Source: a virus. Taken from it: DNA of 54,560 nt. The notes beneath the pieces are model-generated. The model saw only the letters and a list, made by a program, of their open reading frames with translations. It was not told where the DNA came from and ran no database searches. Where the stretch lies: positions 1-54,560 of IMG/VR virus record IMGVR_UViG_3300042485_001100; one strand, given 5' to 3'. Made by a program: the position numbers and the translations under genes. Below, piece after piece: positions 39,583 to 46,938 of this stretch. Each line of letters begins with the position of its first letter. Positions within the stretch are counted from its first letter, which is position 1.

Positions 39583-40231
39583 TTTAAAAATAATTAAGGA
39601 ATTTATAGATAAAGAGGACACTAATTTTTTTATAAATTGGATAGATGAAAATGCTTCAGACACATCTAGATTTAGACATAGAATAGGTGTGGCCTTCAAC
39701 AAGGGACTTGCTGTCAGAGCAGTATTTCCAGATGAAAAGCCAGCAACTCTTTTTAAGGACATAGAAGATATCTGTATGAAATATGCAAACAAATTTATGG
39801 AAAATTGTAACTCTCTTTTCCCATCGGATAAGCCTCAGTATTTTTATGGCTTTTCTTTAACTAGATTGAGCACAGATATTCAATTAAGAGTTCACCAAGA
39901 CGTGCATGGAGAGTTTGCATCTCTGTCATATAGCGGAGTTTTATACCTTAATGATGATTACGAGGGCGGAGAAGCAAGCTTCCTTGAGGAGTTTACCCCT
40001 GAATCATTTTTCCCACTATATGAAGACTCAATGGGAGGAGTATGCATAAAACCAGACGCTGGCGATCTATCGCTATTCCCAGCCAGTTTATGGCATGGAG
40101 GCAAAAGAATTACATCTGGAAATAAGTACGCAATAATTTTTTGGGCAACATCAGATGAAACAAGAGGTTTTGAAGGATTTGATTCTGATCGTGTTCTAAA
40201 CTTAATTAATTATAAGCCAGTATCAGACTAG
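39575..40231 (+). CDS. 2OG-Fe(II) dioxygenase
   Basis: 218 residues. H107-x-D109 (VHQDVH), GVLYLNDDYEGGEASF, distal H174 (LWHGG); the basic 2-oxoglutarate ligand appears to be K184 rather than Arg. N-terminal DNLKIIKEFIDKEDTNF repeats the start of domain 2 of the previous protein (LRVLVIKNFIDEEDADL), so the two are related by duplication. Confidence 0.84.
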   Translation: MDNLKIIKEFIDKEDTNFFINWIDENASDTSRFRHRIGVAFNKGLAVRAVFPDEKPATLFKDIEDICMKYANKFMENCNSLFPSDKPQYFYGFSLTRLSTDIQLRVHQDVHGEFASLSYSGVLYLNDDYEGGEASFLEEFTPESFFPLYEDSMGGVCIKPDAGDLSLFPASLWHGGKRITSGNKYAIIFWATSDETRGFEGFDSDRVLNLINYKPVSD

Positions 40232-40237
40232 TACCTA

Positions 40238-40266
40238 TTGACGTTTTTTAATTAAAATACTATAAT
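40238..40266 (+). promoter_or_regulatory. Promoter TTGACG-17-TATAAT for tRNA-Asn/tRNA-Lys/ahpCD
   Basis: TTGACG (40238-40243), 17 bases, TATAAT (40261-40266), 8 bases before tRNA-Asn. Processing between tRNA-Lys and ahpC would release the mRNA. Confidence 0.78.
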
Positions 40267-40274
40267 TAAGGAAT

Positions 40275-40347
40275 TGTCCTATAGCTCAGATGGTAGAGCG
40301 TCGAACTGTTAATTCGAATGTCCCTGGATCGAGACCAGGTAGGACAG
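40275..40347 (+). tRNA. tRNA-Asn (GTT anticodon)
   Basis: Acceptor TGTCCTA/TAGGACA perfect, anticodon stem TCGAA/TTCGA, loop CTGTTAA (GTT), T-arm CCTGG-ATCGAGA-CCAGG, discriminator G. The T-loop starts with A instead of T, a deviation from the usual TTC. Confidence 0.9.
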
Positions 40348-40348
40348 C

Positions 40349-40421
40349 GTTCCTATAGCTCAGCTGGTAGAGCAGCAGACTTTTAATCTGCGGGTCGATG
40401 GTTCGATACCATCTGGGGACA
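40349..40421 (+). tRNA. tRNA-Lys (TTT anticodon)
   Basis: Acceptor GTTCCTA/TGGGGAC, anticodon stem GCAGA/TCTGC, loop CTTTTAA (TTT), T-arm GATGG-TTCGATA-CCATC, discriminator A. One base after tRNA-Asn. Confidence 0.92.
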
Positions 40422-40451
40422 CACGTGCAACATAAACTATATAGGAGAAAA

Positions 40452-40988
40452 ATGAAGACAGTAGGAAACAAGATAGGAAACTTTTCTGTAGTTGGCGTTA
40501 AGCCAGGCGCATTAAGTTATGAAGACAGCTCTTTTGAAGTAATAAATCAAGACTCTTTCCCTGGAAAGTGGAAGATCATTGTTTTTTATCCAAAAGACTT
40601 TACTTTTGTTTGTCCAACAGAGATTGTTGCGTATGATGCATTAGTAAATGATTTTAACGATAGAGATGCTGTGCTTATGACTGGTTCAGTTGACAACGAA
40701 TTTTGTAAAGTTGCATGGCGTAACTCACATGATGATCTACGTAAGACTAATTCTTGGTCATTTGCAGATACAGGCCACCAGCTAGCAAACGATCTTGGAG
40801 TACATCACTCGTCTGGGGTTACATATCGTGCTACATTTATTATTGATCCAGAAAATACAATTCAGCATGTGACTGTAAACAATTTAGATGTTGGCAGAAA
40901 CCCAGATGAAACTCTTCGTGTACTGGACGCACTTCAAACAGGAGAGCTGTGTGCCTGCAATAGATCTTTGGGCGGAGAAACTTTATAA
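40452..40988 (+). CDS. ahpC: Peroxiredoxin (AhpC)
   Basis: 178 residues from ATG 40452 with TAGGAG upstream. Peroxidatic C54 in FTFVCPTE; resolving Cys at C167/C169 (ELCACNR). Actinobacterial AhpC lacks the AhpF partner and is reduced by AhpD, which is encoded next in a TAATG overlap. It lowers hydrogen peroxide and organic peroxides. The in-frame start at 40398 lies in tRNA-Lys and is rejected. Confidence 0.93.
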   Translation: MKTVGNKIGNFSVVGVKPGALSYEDSSFEVINQDSFPGKWKIIVFYPKDFTFVCPTEIVAYDALVNDFNDRDAVLMTGSVDNEFCKVAWRNSHDDLRKTNSWSFADTGHQLANDLGVHHSSGVTYRATFIIDPENTIQHVTVNNLDVGRNPDETLRVLDALQTGELCACNRSLGGETL

Positions 40989-41500
40989 TGACATGGGTAG
41001 ACCAACTTAAGGATTCTATTCCAGAATATGCTAAAGATATCAAGTTAAACCTTGACGCCGTAATCAATAGATCATCTGTTGATGCAGAGCATGCTACGTA
41101 TATTTCAATAGCAGCAGCATTCGCAACTGGCAATGGAAAGTTGCTTGCCTTTATTACTGCTAATGCAAGCGATGAAGTTGAAAAAAATGCCGCTCTTACT
41201 GCTGGGGCTATCATGGCACAAAATAACGTTTGGTATCCATTTATTGAAATGGCTGATGACGTAAATTTAAAGGGGCTACCAGCTCAATTAAGAATGAATG
41301 CTATTACTTCTCACGGAGGTACAACTAAAGGTAAGTTTGAAGCTTATTCGTTAGCATCATCCATTGTTGGCAAGTGTCATTTTTGTGTTAAAGCACATTA
41401 TGAAACATTAAAAGAAGAAGGATATAGTGTAGAACAGTTGCGTGATATCGGAAGAATTGCAGCAACAATTAATGCATTATCCAAGATACTTTCAGCATGA
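40988..41500 (+). CDS. ahpD: Alkylhydroperoxidase AhpD
   Basis: 170 residues. CHFCVKAH gives the AhpD motif C130-x2-C133-x3-H137. All-helical carboxymuconolactone-decarboxylase-like fold. It reduces AhpC, normally through lipoamide systems. Coupled start overlaps the ahpC stop. Confidence 0.92.
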   Translation: MTWVDQLKDSIPEYAKDIKLNLDAVINRSSVDAEHATYISIAAAFATGNGKLLAFITANASDEVEKNAALTAGAIMAQNNVWYPFIEMADDVNLKGLPAQLRMNAITSHGGTTKGKFEAYSLASSIVGKCHFCVKAHYETLKEEGYSVEQLRDIGRIAATINALSKILSA

Positions 41501-41967
41501 TAAAAAGACCAGCTTGGATATTTGACGTAGATGGCACACTTGTTGATGTAGACCCAATCCTAGACATATTACTAGGACAAGATAGAGCAAGTGAATCATT
41601 TAAAAAAAATTATGATGCTTTTCATAAAGCATCTATAAATTGTAATCCTCACAAAGATGTAGTTGATATGGTGTGGGAAGTATGCGATACCCTAGATATA
41701 ATTATAGTCACCGCCAGAAAAGAAAAATATAGAGGCTTAACTTCTAAATGGCTTAAGATGCATAATGTCCCGCATGACGCATTGTTTATGAGAAAAGATG
41801 ATGATCACAGAGAAGATTATGAAGTTAAGAAAGATATTCTTGATCACATAAATGAGTATTGGGAAGTCCAACATGCAGTAGACGATAACCCTAGTATAAT
41901 TAAACTATGGGAAGAAAATGGAATATCTACTACAAAGATAGGGACATGGGACGGTATTAAGAGATGA
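41497..41967 (+). CDS. HAD-family phosphatase (polynucleotide kinase 3'-phosphatase-like)
   Basis: 156 residues. HAD motif I FDVDGTLV (D10, D12), motif II VTAR, motif IV DDNPS near 133. Size and the pattern TARKEKYRGLTSKWLKMHNVPHDALFMRKDDDHREDYEVKK match the phosphatase domain of T4 Pnkp, without its kinase domain. It could clean 3'-phosphates on damaged nucleic acids. Confidence 0.82.
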   Translation: MIKRPAWIFDVDGTLVDVDPILDILLGQDRASESFKKNYDAFHKASINCNPHKDVVDMVWEVCDTLDIIIVTARKEKYRGLTSKWLKMHNVPHDALFMRKDDDHREDYEVKKDILDHINEYWEVQHAVDDNPSIIKLWEENGISTTKIGTWDGIKR

Positions 41968-42509
41968 TAATTGGACTATCTGGATATGCTAGATCTGGTA
42001 AAGATACTGCAGCAGATCGATTGGTTGATACCCATATGTTCACACGCTACTCCTTTGCTTCACCTATGAAAGAGGCTATGTATAAACTTAATCCCATAGT
42101 ACATTCAGATGCTATAGGTAATTTTAGATATAGAGATTTAGTAGATAGCTATGGACTAGATTCTGCAAAAGAATCTCACCCTGAAATACGAAGGCTCCTT
42201 CAGGTTTTTGGAACAGAAGTGGGCAGAGACATGTTTGGAGTCAACTTTTGGGTTGACCTTACTTTAAATAGTATTAAAGAAGAAAGAGTTGTAATTAGTG
42301 ATGTTAGATTTAAAAATGAGGCAGATTCCATAAAATCAGCTGGCGGACAAGTGTGGAGAATAAACAGGCACGGAATTGGTCCAGTAACAGATCATTCTTC
42401 AGAGACAGATTTAGATGATTACGACTTCAATCATATAATAGATAATGATTTTAGCGTGTTAGATTTAAATAATGTAATTGATATGTTATTGGAGAAGTAT
42501 TTTGTTTAA
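41964..42509 (+). CDS. Deoxynucleoside monophosphate kinase
   Basis: 181 residues. P-loop GYARSGKDT (7-15), EIRRLLQVFGTEVGRDMFG and VVISDVRFKNEADSIKSAGG, the conserved order of phage dNMP kinases. Converts dNMPs to dNDPs using ATP, supporting DNA synthesis from degraded host DNA. ATGA overlaps with the HAD gene. Confidence 0.88.
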   Translation: MIIGLSGYARSGKDTAADRLVDTHMFTRYSFASPMKEAMYKLNPIVHSDAIGNFRYRDLVDSYGLDSAKESHPEIRRLLQVFGTEVGRDMFGVNFWVDLTLNSIKEERVVISDVRFKNEADSIKSAGGQVWRINRHGIGPVTDHSSETDLDDYDFNHIIDNDFSVLDLNNVIDMLLEKYFV

Positions 42510-42630
42510 ATTATTAATTTGTAATTTTATTGGTCATAGACTTCAGAGCGCTGGCTCTTGCCCATTTACTGGTAAATCTTATAATGTATGTAATAGATGC
42601 AATAAAACTATAGAGGCAAATAATGAATAA
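42502..42630 (+). CDS. 42-residue zinc-type mini-protein
   Basis: TTG 42502 with GGAG 7 bases upstream, overlapping both neighbours by 8 bases. Pattern LLICNFIGHRL ... CPFTGKSYNVCNRC: a His plus three to four Cys, a likely zinc site. Confidence 0.6.
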   Translation: MFKLLICNFIGHRLQSAGSCPFTGKSYNVCNRCNKTIEANNE

Positions 42631-43198
42631 AGCAATTAATAAGAAAAATGGAATATGGGAATGGCATAACGTTTTAGAAAATCCAAATGAATTGGTAACA
42701 AATATCCCAAATGATAGATGGGAATATTATACTAATAAAGGTGGCGGAGAAACAATTATTGGTAGAGCCACCAAAATTTTTAAAGGTGAATTTTTGCATT
42801 CTAAGGCAATAAAGCCATTCATTGAATGTGTGGAAGAATATTCTGCTTGCAATGGATTAAGCTTTAAAGAAGAAAACATAGGCAAAGACTGGCTTCTGGT
42901 AAGAGAATATAATACTGGATCTAAAATGTCAGCACATAACGATGCATATAGCTATGTAAAAAAAGATGGTCAACCAGTAAAACCATCTTTAACTGCAATA
43001 CTTTACATAAATGATGATTATACTGGAGGAGAAATTGATTTTATACATGATGATCTAAAAATAAAACCTAAATCTGGATCAATGGTAATTTTCCCAAGCG
43101 ACAAACATCACGAAGTATTAGAAATATTAAGCGGTAACAGATACATGACGCAGACCTATGTTTATGAGCATCCAGCTTCTTTTTACGATAAAGAGTAA
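42623..43198 (+). CDS. 2OG-Fe(II) dioxygenase
   Basis: 191 residues. H105-x-D107 (SAHNDAY), AILYINDDYTGGEIDF, distal H163 (DKHHEV), R173 (GNRYMT). Full DSBH core. More similar by eye to prolyl hydroxylase-like members than to the 45-48 kb group. Confidence 0.84.
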   Translation: MNKAINKKNGIWEWHNVLENPNELVTNIPNDRWEYYTNKGGGETIIGRATKIFKGEFLHSKAIKPFIECVEEYSACNGLSFKEENIGKDWLLVREYNTGSKMSAHNDAYSYVKKDGQPVKPSLTAILYINDDYTGGEIDFIHDDLKIKPKSGSMVIFPSDKHHEVLEILSGNRYMTQTYVYEHPASFYDKE

Positions 43199-43203
43199 TC
43201 TGG

Positions 43204-43209
43204 TATAAT
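43204..43209 (+). promoter_or_regulatory. Extended -10 TGG-TATAAT, near-leaderless
   Basis: Seven bases separate the hexamer from ATG 43217. The -35 is weak (TTTACG 43182-43187). Confidence 0.52.
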
Positions 43210-43216
43210 ATAAGAT

Positions 43217-43342
43217 ATGAACACAAACATGCCACCATGCTTTTACTGCCCGTTGGAAAGCAAGTATACAGAGCCAGAGCCTAAAACTGGAGCTGTTATA
43301 GACGTTTGTGAAAAGCATTTCCATTTAAAGTACATGGGATAA
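43217..43342 (+). CDS. 41-residue zinc-type mini-protein
   Basis: CFYC near residue 8, then VCEKHFHLKYMG: C-x2-C...C-x2-H-x-H, a likely zinc site. The -10 is 7 bases upstream, so leaderless expression is likely. Confidence 0.6.
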   Translation: MNTNMPPCFYCPLESKYTEPEPKTGAVIDVCEKHFHLKYMG

Positions 43343-43344
43343 AA

Positions 43345-43569
43345 TTGTCTTACAGTAGATTTTTTGACAGTGACATATACATATATCCACATGTATCGGG
43401 ATATGTATGCTGTGCAGCATGCTGGCTTTCTGAAGAGGCGGAATCTGAAATAATAAAAGATGATGAGCATCTATTTATACACATACAGGATCATCTTAAG
43501 GCTGGCCATAAGATACCCGAAATGTTATATCACGAAATAATAATGGATGATTCTAGATACACTGCTTGA
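43345..43569 (+). CDS. Hypothetical protein, 74 residues
   Basis: TTG start two bases after the preceding stop. CCAACW near 23 and later His residues (HLFIHIQDHLKAGH) suggest metal binding. No family recognised. Confidence 0.6.
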   Translation: MSYSRFFDSDIYIYPHVSGYVCCAACWLSEEAESEIIKDDEHLFIHIQDHLKAGHKIPEMLYHEIIMDDSRYTA

Positions 43570-43594
43570 CAAAACTACTTTTAAATAGTATCAT
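43566..43594 (+). promoter_or_regulatory. Promoter TTGACA-17-TATCAT for glutathione peroxidase
   Basis: TTGACA (43566-43571), 17 bases, TATCAT (43589-43594). A small GGCA-GTT-TGCC hairpin lies at 43605-43615, just past the predicted start. Ribosome site GGAAGGA before ATG 43635. Confidence 0.68.
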
Positions 43595-43634
43595 TTATAT
43601 ATGAGGCAGTTTGCCCACATACGGAAGGATTATT

Positions 43635-44096
43635 ATGTCATTATACGATTATAGCTTTACTGATAACAACGGTAACGAAGTAAGTTTATCACAGTTTAAA
43701 GATAAGGTTTTGTTGCTAGTAAATGTTGCAAGTAACTGTGGTTTTACTACACAGTATGAGGGGCTTCAGGCAATAAGCAAAAAGTATGCTGATAATGGAG
43801 TTGTAGTAATTGGATTTCCATGTAATCAATTTAATTCCCAAGAGCCTGGCACCGACGAAGAGATCAAAGATTTTTGTACAAAGAACTACGGTGTAGACTT
43901 TTTAATGTCGACAAAGATTGATGTAAATGGGGATAACGCACACTCCATATTTAAGCATTTACTTTCTGAATCAAAGGTGGAAGATGTTCCATGGAACTTT
44001 ACTAAATTTATTGTTAGTGAAGATTCAGTCAAATTCCTGCCACCACATTCTACAGCAGAAGAAGTAGAAATTGAGTTATTAACAATTTTAAAGTAG
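43635..44096 (+). CDS. Glutathione peroxidase-family peroxidase
   Basis: 153 residues from ATG 43635. Peroxidatic Cys C35 in NVASNCGFTTQ, Gln in FPCNQF, Trp/Asn in PWNFTKF: the complete Gpx tetrad. Bacterial Cys-type Gpx usually uses thioredoxin, which the phage also encodes (33929). Confidence 0.9.
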   Translation: MSLYDYSFTDNNGNEVSLSQFKDKVLLLVNVASNCGFTTQYEGLQAISKKYADNGVVVIGFPCNQFNSQEPGTDEEIKDFCTKNYGVDFLMSTKIDVNGDNAHSIFKHLLSESKVEDVPWNFTKFIVSEDSVKFLPPHSTAEEVEIELLTILK

Positions 44097-44103
44097 TCTT
44101 TAA

Positions 44104-44736
44104 TTGCCAAATCGTGTAATAAAGTATGAATCTTTTGGATACGACACAGTATTCCCAGCTAAAAAATTTATACCAGATTGGTATAAAAATAATACCTTTG
44201 ATAATTTAAAAAAGTGTATTCCTTTTTTAGATGCTTTTATGTCAGGCTACATCCTAGCATTGCCCTATGATATATCTGTGTCTTTACTTAATGGCAAACC
44301 AGAAATAAAATTAACAGACGGAACCATATATAATGGATCAACTAGGGATGTGCAAAGCGTAAACGTAGTACCCTTTAAGCATTACGATGTAGAGTTTGCA
44401 TGGGATTTGTGTACTGCACTAACCATACCTTCTGGGTCAAGTATTTTGTTTACTCATCCTTTAAATAGACATGATCTTCCATTCACAACACTTAGCGCAG
44501 TAATAGATGGAGAGTTTACATTAGTGCCTCATGGAGCAATACCATTTTATATAAAAGAAGGCTTTGAAGGCATAATAAAAGCTGGGACCCCAGTAGCCCA
44601 ATTAGTCCCGTTTGCACAAGAAACTTGGAAAGCCGAAATAGAAATAGGATTATTTAAGAATTCAAAAAAAAATCGTAGATCAATGCCTAAGAATTGGTAT
44701 AGAAAAAGTTCATGGAAAAAGAAAAGCTATGATTAA
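44104..44736 (+). CDS. DUF6065-like protein, second copy
   Basis: 210 residues from TTG 44104. PAKKFIPDWYKN, MSGYILALPYDISVSL, TIPSGSSILFTHPLNR, GIIKAGTPVAQLVPFAQETW: the recurring layout of DUF6065-like proteins in aquatic phages. The basic C-terminus (NRRSMPKNWYRKSSWKKKS) may bind nucleic acid. Related to the 14159 protein. Confidence 0.75.
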   Translation: MPNRVIKYESFGYDTVFPAKKFIPDWYKNNTFDNLKKCIPFLDAFMSGYILALPYDISVSLLNGKPEIKLTDGTIYNGSTRDVQSVNVVPFKHYDVEFAWDLCTALTIPSGSSILFTHPLNRHDLPFTTLSAVIDGEFTLVPHGAIPFYIKEGFEGIIKAGTPVAQLVPFAQETWKAEIEIGLFKNSKKNRRSMPKNWYRKSSWKKKSYD

Positions 44737-44750
44737 TTTGTTATATTCTA

Positions 44751-44779
44751 TTGACGATATTTTATCAATATAGTATACT
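44751..44779 (+). promoter_or_regulatory. Promoter TTGACG-17-TATACT, leaderless
   Basis: TTGACG (44751-44756), 17 bases, TATACT (44774-44779), 6 bases, ATG 44786. Confidence 0.75.
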
Positions 44780-44785
44780 GAATAT

Positions 44786-44890
44786 ATGAGAGAGCCTAAG
44801 ATTATGAAAATGGACTGGCGTCCATTAGGCTATTGGCCTGTTTATAAAGATGGAAAGCTTACATGGGAAAAGGATCCTAAAGATGATTGA
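44786..44890 (+). CDS. 34-residue peptide
   Basis: Leaderless start 6 bases after the -10. MREPKIMKMDWRPLGYWPVYKDGKL: Trp-rich and basic. Overlaps the next ATG by 8 bases. No family recognised. Confidence 0.58.
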   Translation: MREPKIMKMDWRPLGYWPVYKDGKLTWEKDPKDD

Positions 44891-45152
44891 TTGGTTAGTT
44901 AATAAGCTATTTTGGTGGGCACCACTGAGAAAAGCTATCTTTGCTGAAGTGCATATGTATGATCATTTAAATACAATTATCAATGATCCAGAAGCAATGA
45001 GTATTGCATCATCTAACTGGATGGAGGGCGATGTTTGGTATGGATGGTCGTATGATAGTAACGCTAAGCGTTACTACTTTGATGATATAGGCAACAAATC
45101 CCTTATTGGCTTGTTAGAAGATCAATTCCTAAGCAAAGCAGAAACAAAATGA
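44883..45152 (+). CDS. Hypothetical protein, 89 residues
   Basis: ATG 44883 within the preceding stop region; an in-frame ATG at 44850 is inside the preceding gene. Trp-rich N-terminus (MIDWLVNKLFWWAPLRK) and SNWMEGDVWYGWSYDSNAKRYYFDD. No family recognised. Confidence 0.66.
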   Translation: MIDWLVNKLFWWAPLRKAIFAEVHMYDHLNTIINDPEAMSIASSNWMEGDVWYGWSYDSNAKRYYFDDIGNKSLIGLLEDQFLSKAETK

Positions 45153-45385
45153 TGCAGTACTGGTCTTGGATACTAGCCATAGTAGGAGTAGCAGGAATTT
45201 ACTTCGTAGGTCGTAAAGATAAATGGGGGTGGTGGGTATTATTATTCAACGAATGCCTATGGATTGCCTATGCCCTAATAACTGATCAATACGGATTTAT
45301 ATTCTCAGCTTTAGCCTATGCAGCAGTTTATATTAGATCGTACATACATTGGTCTAAAGAGCCAGTAAATGAAATCCCTCTATAG
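45149..45385 (+). CDS. Three-helix membrane protein
   Basis: 78 residues. Membrane segments YWSWILAIVGVAGIYFVG, GWWVLLFNECLWIAYALI and YGFIFSALAYAAVYIRSYI. Aromatic-rich, like small PnuC-type or phage-conserved membrane proteins. ATGA overlap. Confidence 0.7.
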   Translation: MMQYWSWILAIVGVAGIYFVGRKDKWGWWVLLFNECLWIAYALITDQYGFIFSALAYAAVYIRSYIHWSKEPVNEIPL

Positions 45386-45386
45386 T

Positions 45387-45409
45387 GCGAAAAAGTGCGG
45401 CGGTAGAGA
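45387..45409 (+). repeat. GCGAAAAAGTG... element, copy 1
   Basis: GCGAAAAAGTGCGGCGGTAG then AGA, just before the promoter at 45425. A near-copy is at 48174-48196 before the promoter at 48204. Confidence 0.6.
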
Positions 45410-45424
45410 CAAATATGAGAATGG

Positions 45425-45430
45425 TATAAT
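45425..45430 (+). promoter_or_regulatory. Extended -10 TGG-TATAAT, leaderless
   Basis: Six bases before ATG 45437. The repeat element at 45387-45409 lies at the -35 side. Confidence 0.6.
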
Positions 45431-45436
45431 ATAGAT

Positions 45437-46012
45437 ATGACATTAAAAGAAGAGCCAGTTATGCTGGCTGCCAACGTTATGCTATTTCCAAATGATATAA
45501 CGGATCCAGAAAGTGTTGTTGAAGCTGTAAGTTTAAAAGAATGGTCTCATAAATTAAAACAAAATGGCGAAAGCTTAGGATACTCATGCTTTATTGACAA
45601 AAATTCTGATCCAGAGATATCTAAAGACTTATCAGAAAAATGCTTTAATGCTGCCAAAATATTTTTATCTAAAACTAATCGCAATATATCAGACTACAAT
45701 AATCCAGTAGAGTCATTCATGTTTGTCAAGTACCCTGAATCTGGAGCAAAACATATGAGCTCTCACCCAGATAGGTGGCTTGATGAAAACGGTAAAGAGG
45801 TTATCCCAGACATAACAATCCTGTTGTATTTAACTAGTGATTATGAGGGAGGCAATTTAAATTTTGATGACTTAGATATACACATTAAGCCAGCGGCTGG
45901 TAATATAGTTATCTTTGATTCAAGTTTAAACCACTCTGTAGACGCCATATTAGGCGGAAGAAGAATAAACACTCAGATGTTTTTATTCAAGAATAAAGAA
46001 ATGGTACAATAA
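45437..46012 (+). CDS. 2OG-Fe(II) dioxygenase, tandem family member 1
   Basis: 191 residues. H110-x-D112 (SSHPDRW), LLYLTSDYEGGNLNF, distal H166 (LNHSV), R175/R176 (GGRRINTQ). Shares ISDYxxxxxxFxFxxxxxW, YLTSDYEGG and LGGRR with the genes at 46919 and 47495. Confidence 0.85.
   Translation: MTLKEEPVMLAANVMLFPNDITDPESVVEAVSLKEWSHKLKQNGESLGYSCFIDKNSDPEISKDLSEKCFNAAKIFLSKTNRNISDYNNPVESFMFVKYPESGAKHMSSHPDRWLDENGKEVIPDITILLYLTSDYEGGNLNFDDLDIHIKPAAGNIVIFDSSLNHSVDAILGGRRINTQMFLFKNKEMVQ
46005..46010 (+). promoter_or_regulatory. -10 TACAAT, leaderless
   Basis: TGG-TACAAT overlaps the oxygenase stop codon; 6 bases then ATG 46017. Confidence 0.5.
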
Positions 46013-46016
46013 TTAT

Positions 46017-46265
46017 ATGAGCGAAAACAAAGATTATCTAGACGCTACAGATGAAGAAATTTCAAAAAACTACGAGTCAGACAATGAAGATGAAGACAAG
46101 TGGGACAATATTGAGAAGGCATGCTGGAAGGGCTATACCCAAAGAGGCATGAAAGACAAGAATGGCAAGCAGGTACCTAACTGCGTACCTATTGAAAAGG
46201 CGGAGGATCTATCTGAAGCAGGTCAGGTAGAGAAGTCTATATGGAAAGGTACGTTCCTTAAATAA
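46017..46265 (+). CDS. Conserved phage protein with CWKGY...PNCVP motif
   Basis: 82 residues. Acidic N-terminus then ACWKGYTQRGMKDKNGK and PNCVPIEKA. This motif recurs at the ends of structural or prohead proteins in T4-like aquatic phages, where its function is unknown. Short here. Confidence 0.7.
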   Translation: MSENKDYLDATDEEISKNYESDNEDEDKWDNIEKACWKGYTQRGMKDKNGKQVPNCVPIEKAEDLSEAGQVEKSIWKGTFLK

Positions 46266-46357
46266 TGGGCATACTAGACAACCTTGAAGCGTATATTGAT
46301 TTGGGAGACATTAAAGACTTAGATCTATCTGAAGATATAGATAAAGAAGAATTGTAA
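46265..46357 (+). CDS. 30-residue acidic peptide
   Basis: TAATG overlaps at both ends. Asp/Leu/Ile-rich (LEAYIDLGDIKDLDLSEDI). Coupled between two genes; no family recognised. Confidence 0.55.
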   Translation: MGILDNLEAYIDLGDIKDLDLSEDIDKEEL

Positions 46358-46938
46358 TGAAGATTGAAACAAGGCTGGGAGACAAAGGTCTTTATATTAC
46401 GGATTGTGTAGATCAAGAACATTTAGATAAGATATTCGAGCTGGAAAGTACCCTAAGACCAATTGAACAGATTCATTTCTTTAGGACTTCCTTTAACTTG
46501 TCAGATAATGAATTGAATACTTATCTAATTAAAAATATTAATTCTGCTATCCTAGAGTACCTAACCGATTCTAACAAAGATAGGTCAGAGTATATCGCAA
46601 GGAACTCTTACGCTATGTCTCATTGGATGTTGAATAAGAGGCTTAACCCGCACATTGATACAATTAAATACGATCACGAAGACACACATACCCCTAGATC
46701 TATTATCAATGCCTTACTATACTTAACTGATGATTATGATGGAGGAGAAATATTTTTTCCAGAGTTAGACATAGCTATAAAGCCTAAAGCTGGATCCGTG
46801 GTAGTATTTGATTCAGACCTTGAGCATGGAGTCAACGAAGTAAAAAGAGGGACCAGAAAGACACTGGAGTCTAATCTTTTTAGCATATACTCAGAAGACA
46901 TAGAAGAGGTAAAGGCTCATGGCTGGAGATCAATCTAA
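46357..46938 (+). CDS. 2OG-Fe(II) dioxygenase
   Basis: 193 residues. H99-x-D101 (NPHIDTI), ALLYLTDDYDGGEIFF, distal H157 (LEHGV), R167 (GTRKTL). Same DSBH core, but the N-terminal half differs from its tandem neighbours. Overlaps the next gene by 20 bases. Confidence 0.84.
   Translation: MKIETRLGDKGLYITDCVDQEHLDKIFELESTLRPIEQIHFFRTSFNLSDNELNTYLIKNINSAILEYLTDSNKDRSEYIARNSYAMSHWMLNKRLNPHIDTIKYDHEDTHTPRSIINALLYLTDDYDGGEIFFPELDIAIKPKAGSVVVFDSDLEHGVNEVKRGTRKTLESNLFSIYSEDIEEVKAHGWRSI

Noticed and set aside
40286-40471. Minus-strand ORF across the tRNAs
   Set aside because: Lies over tRNA-Asn and tRNA-Lys, which form full cloverleaves.
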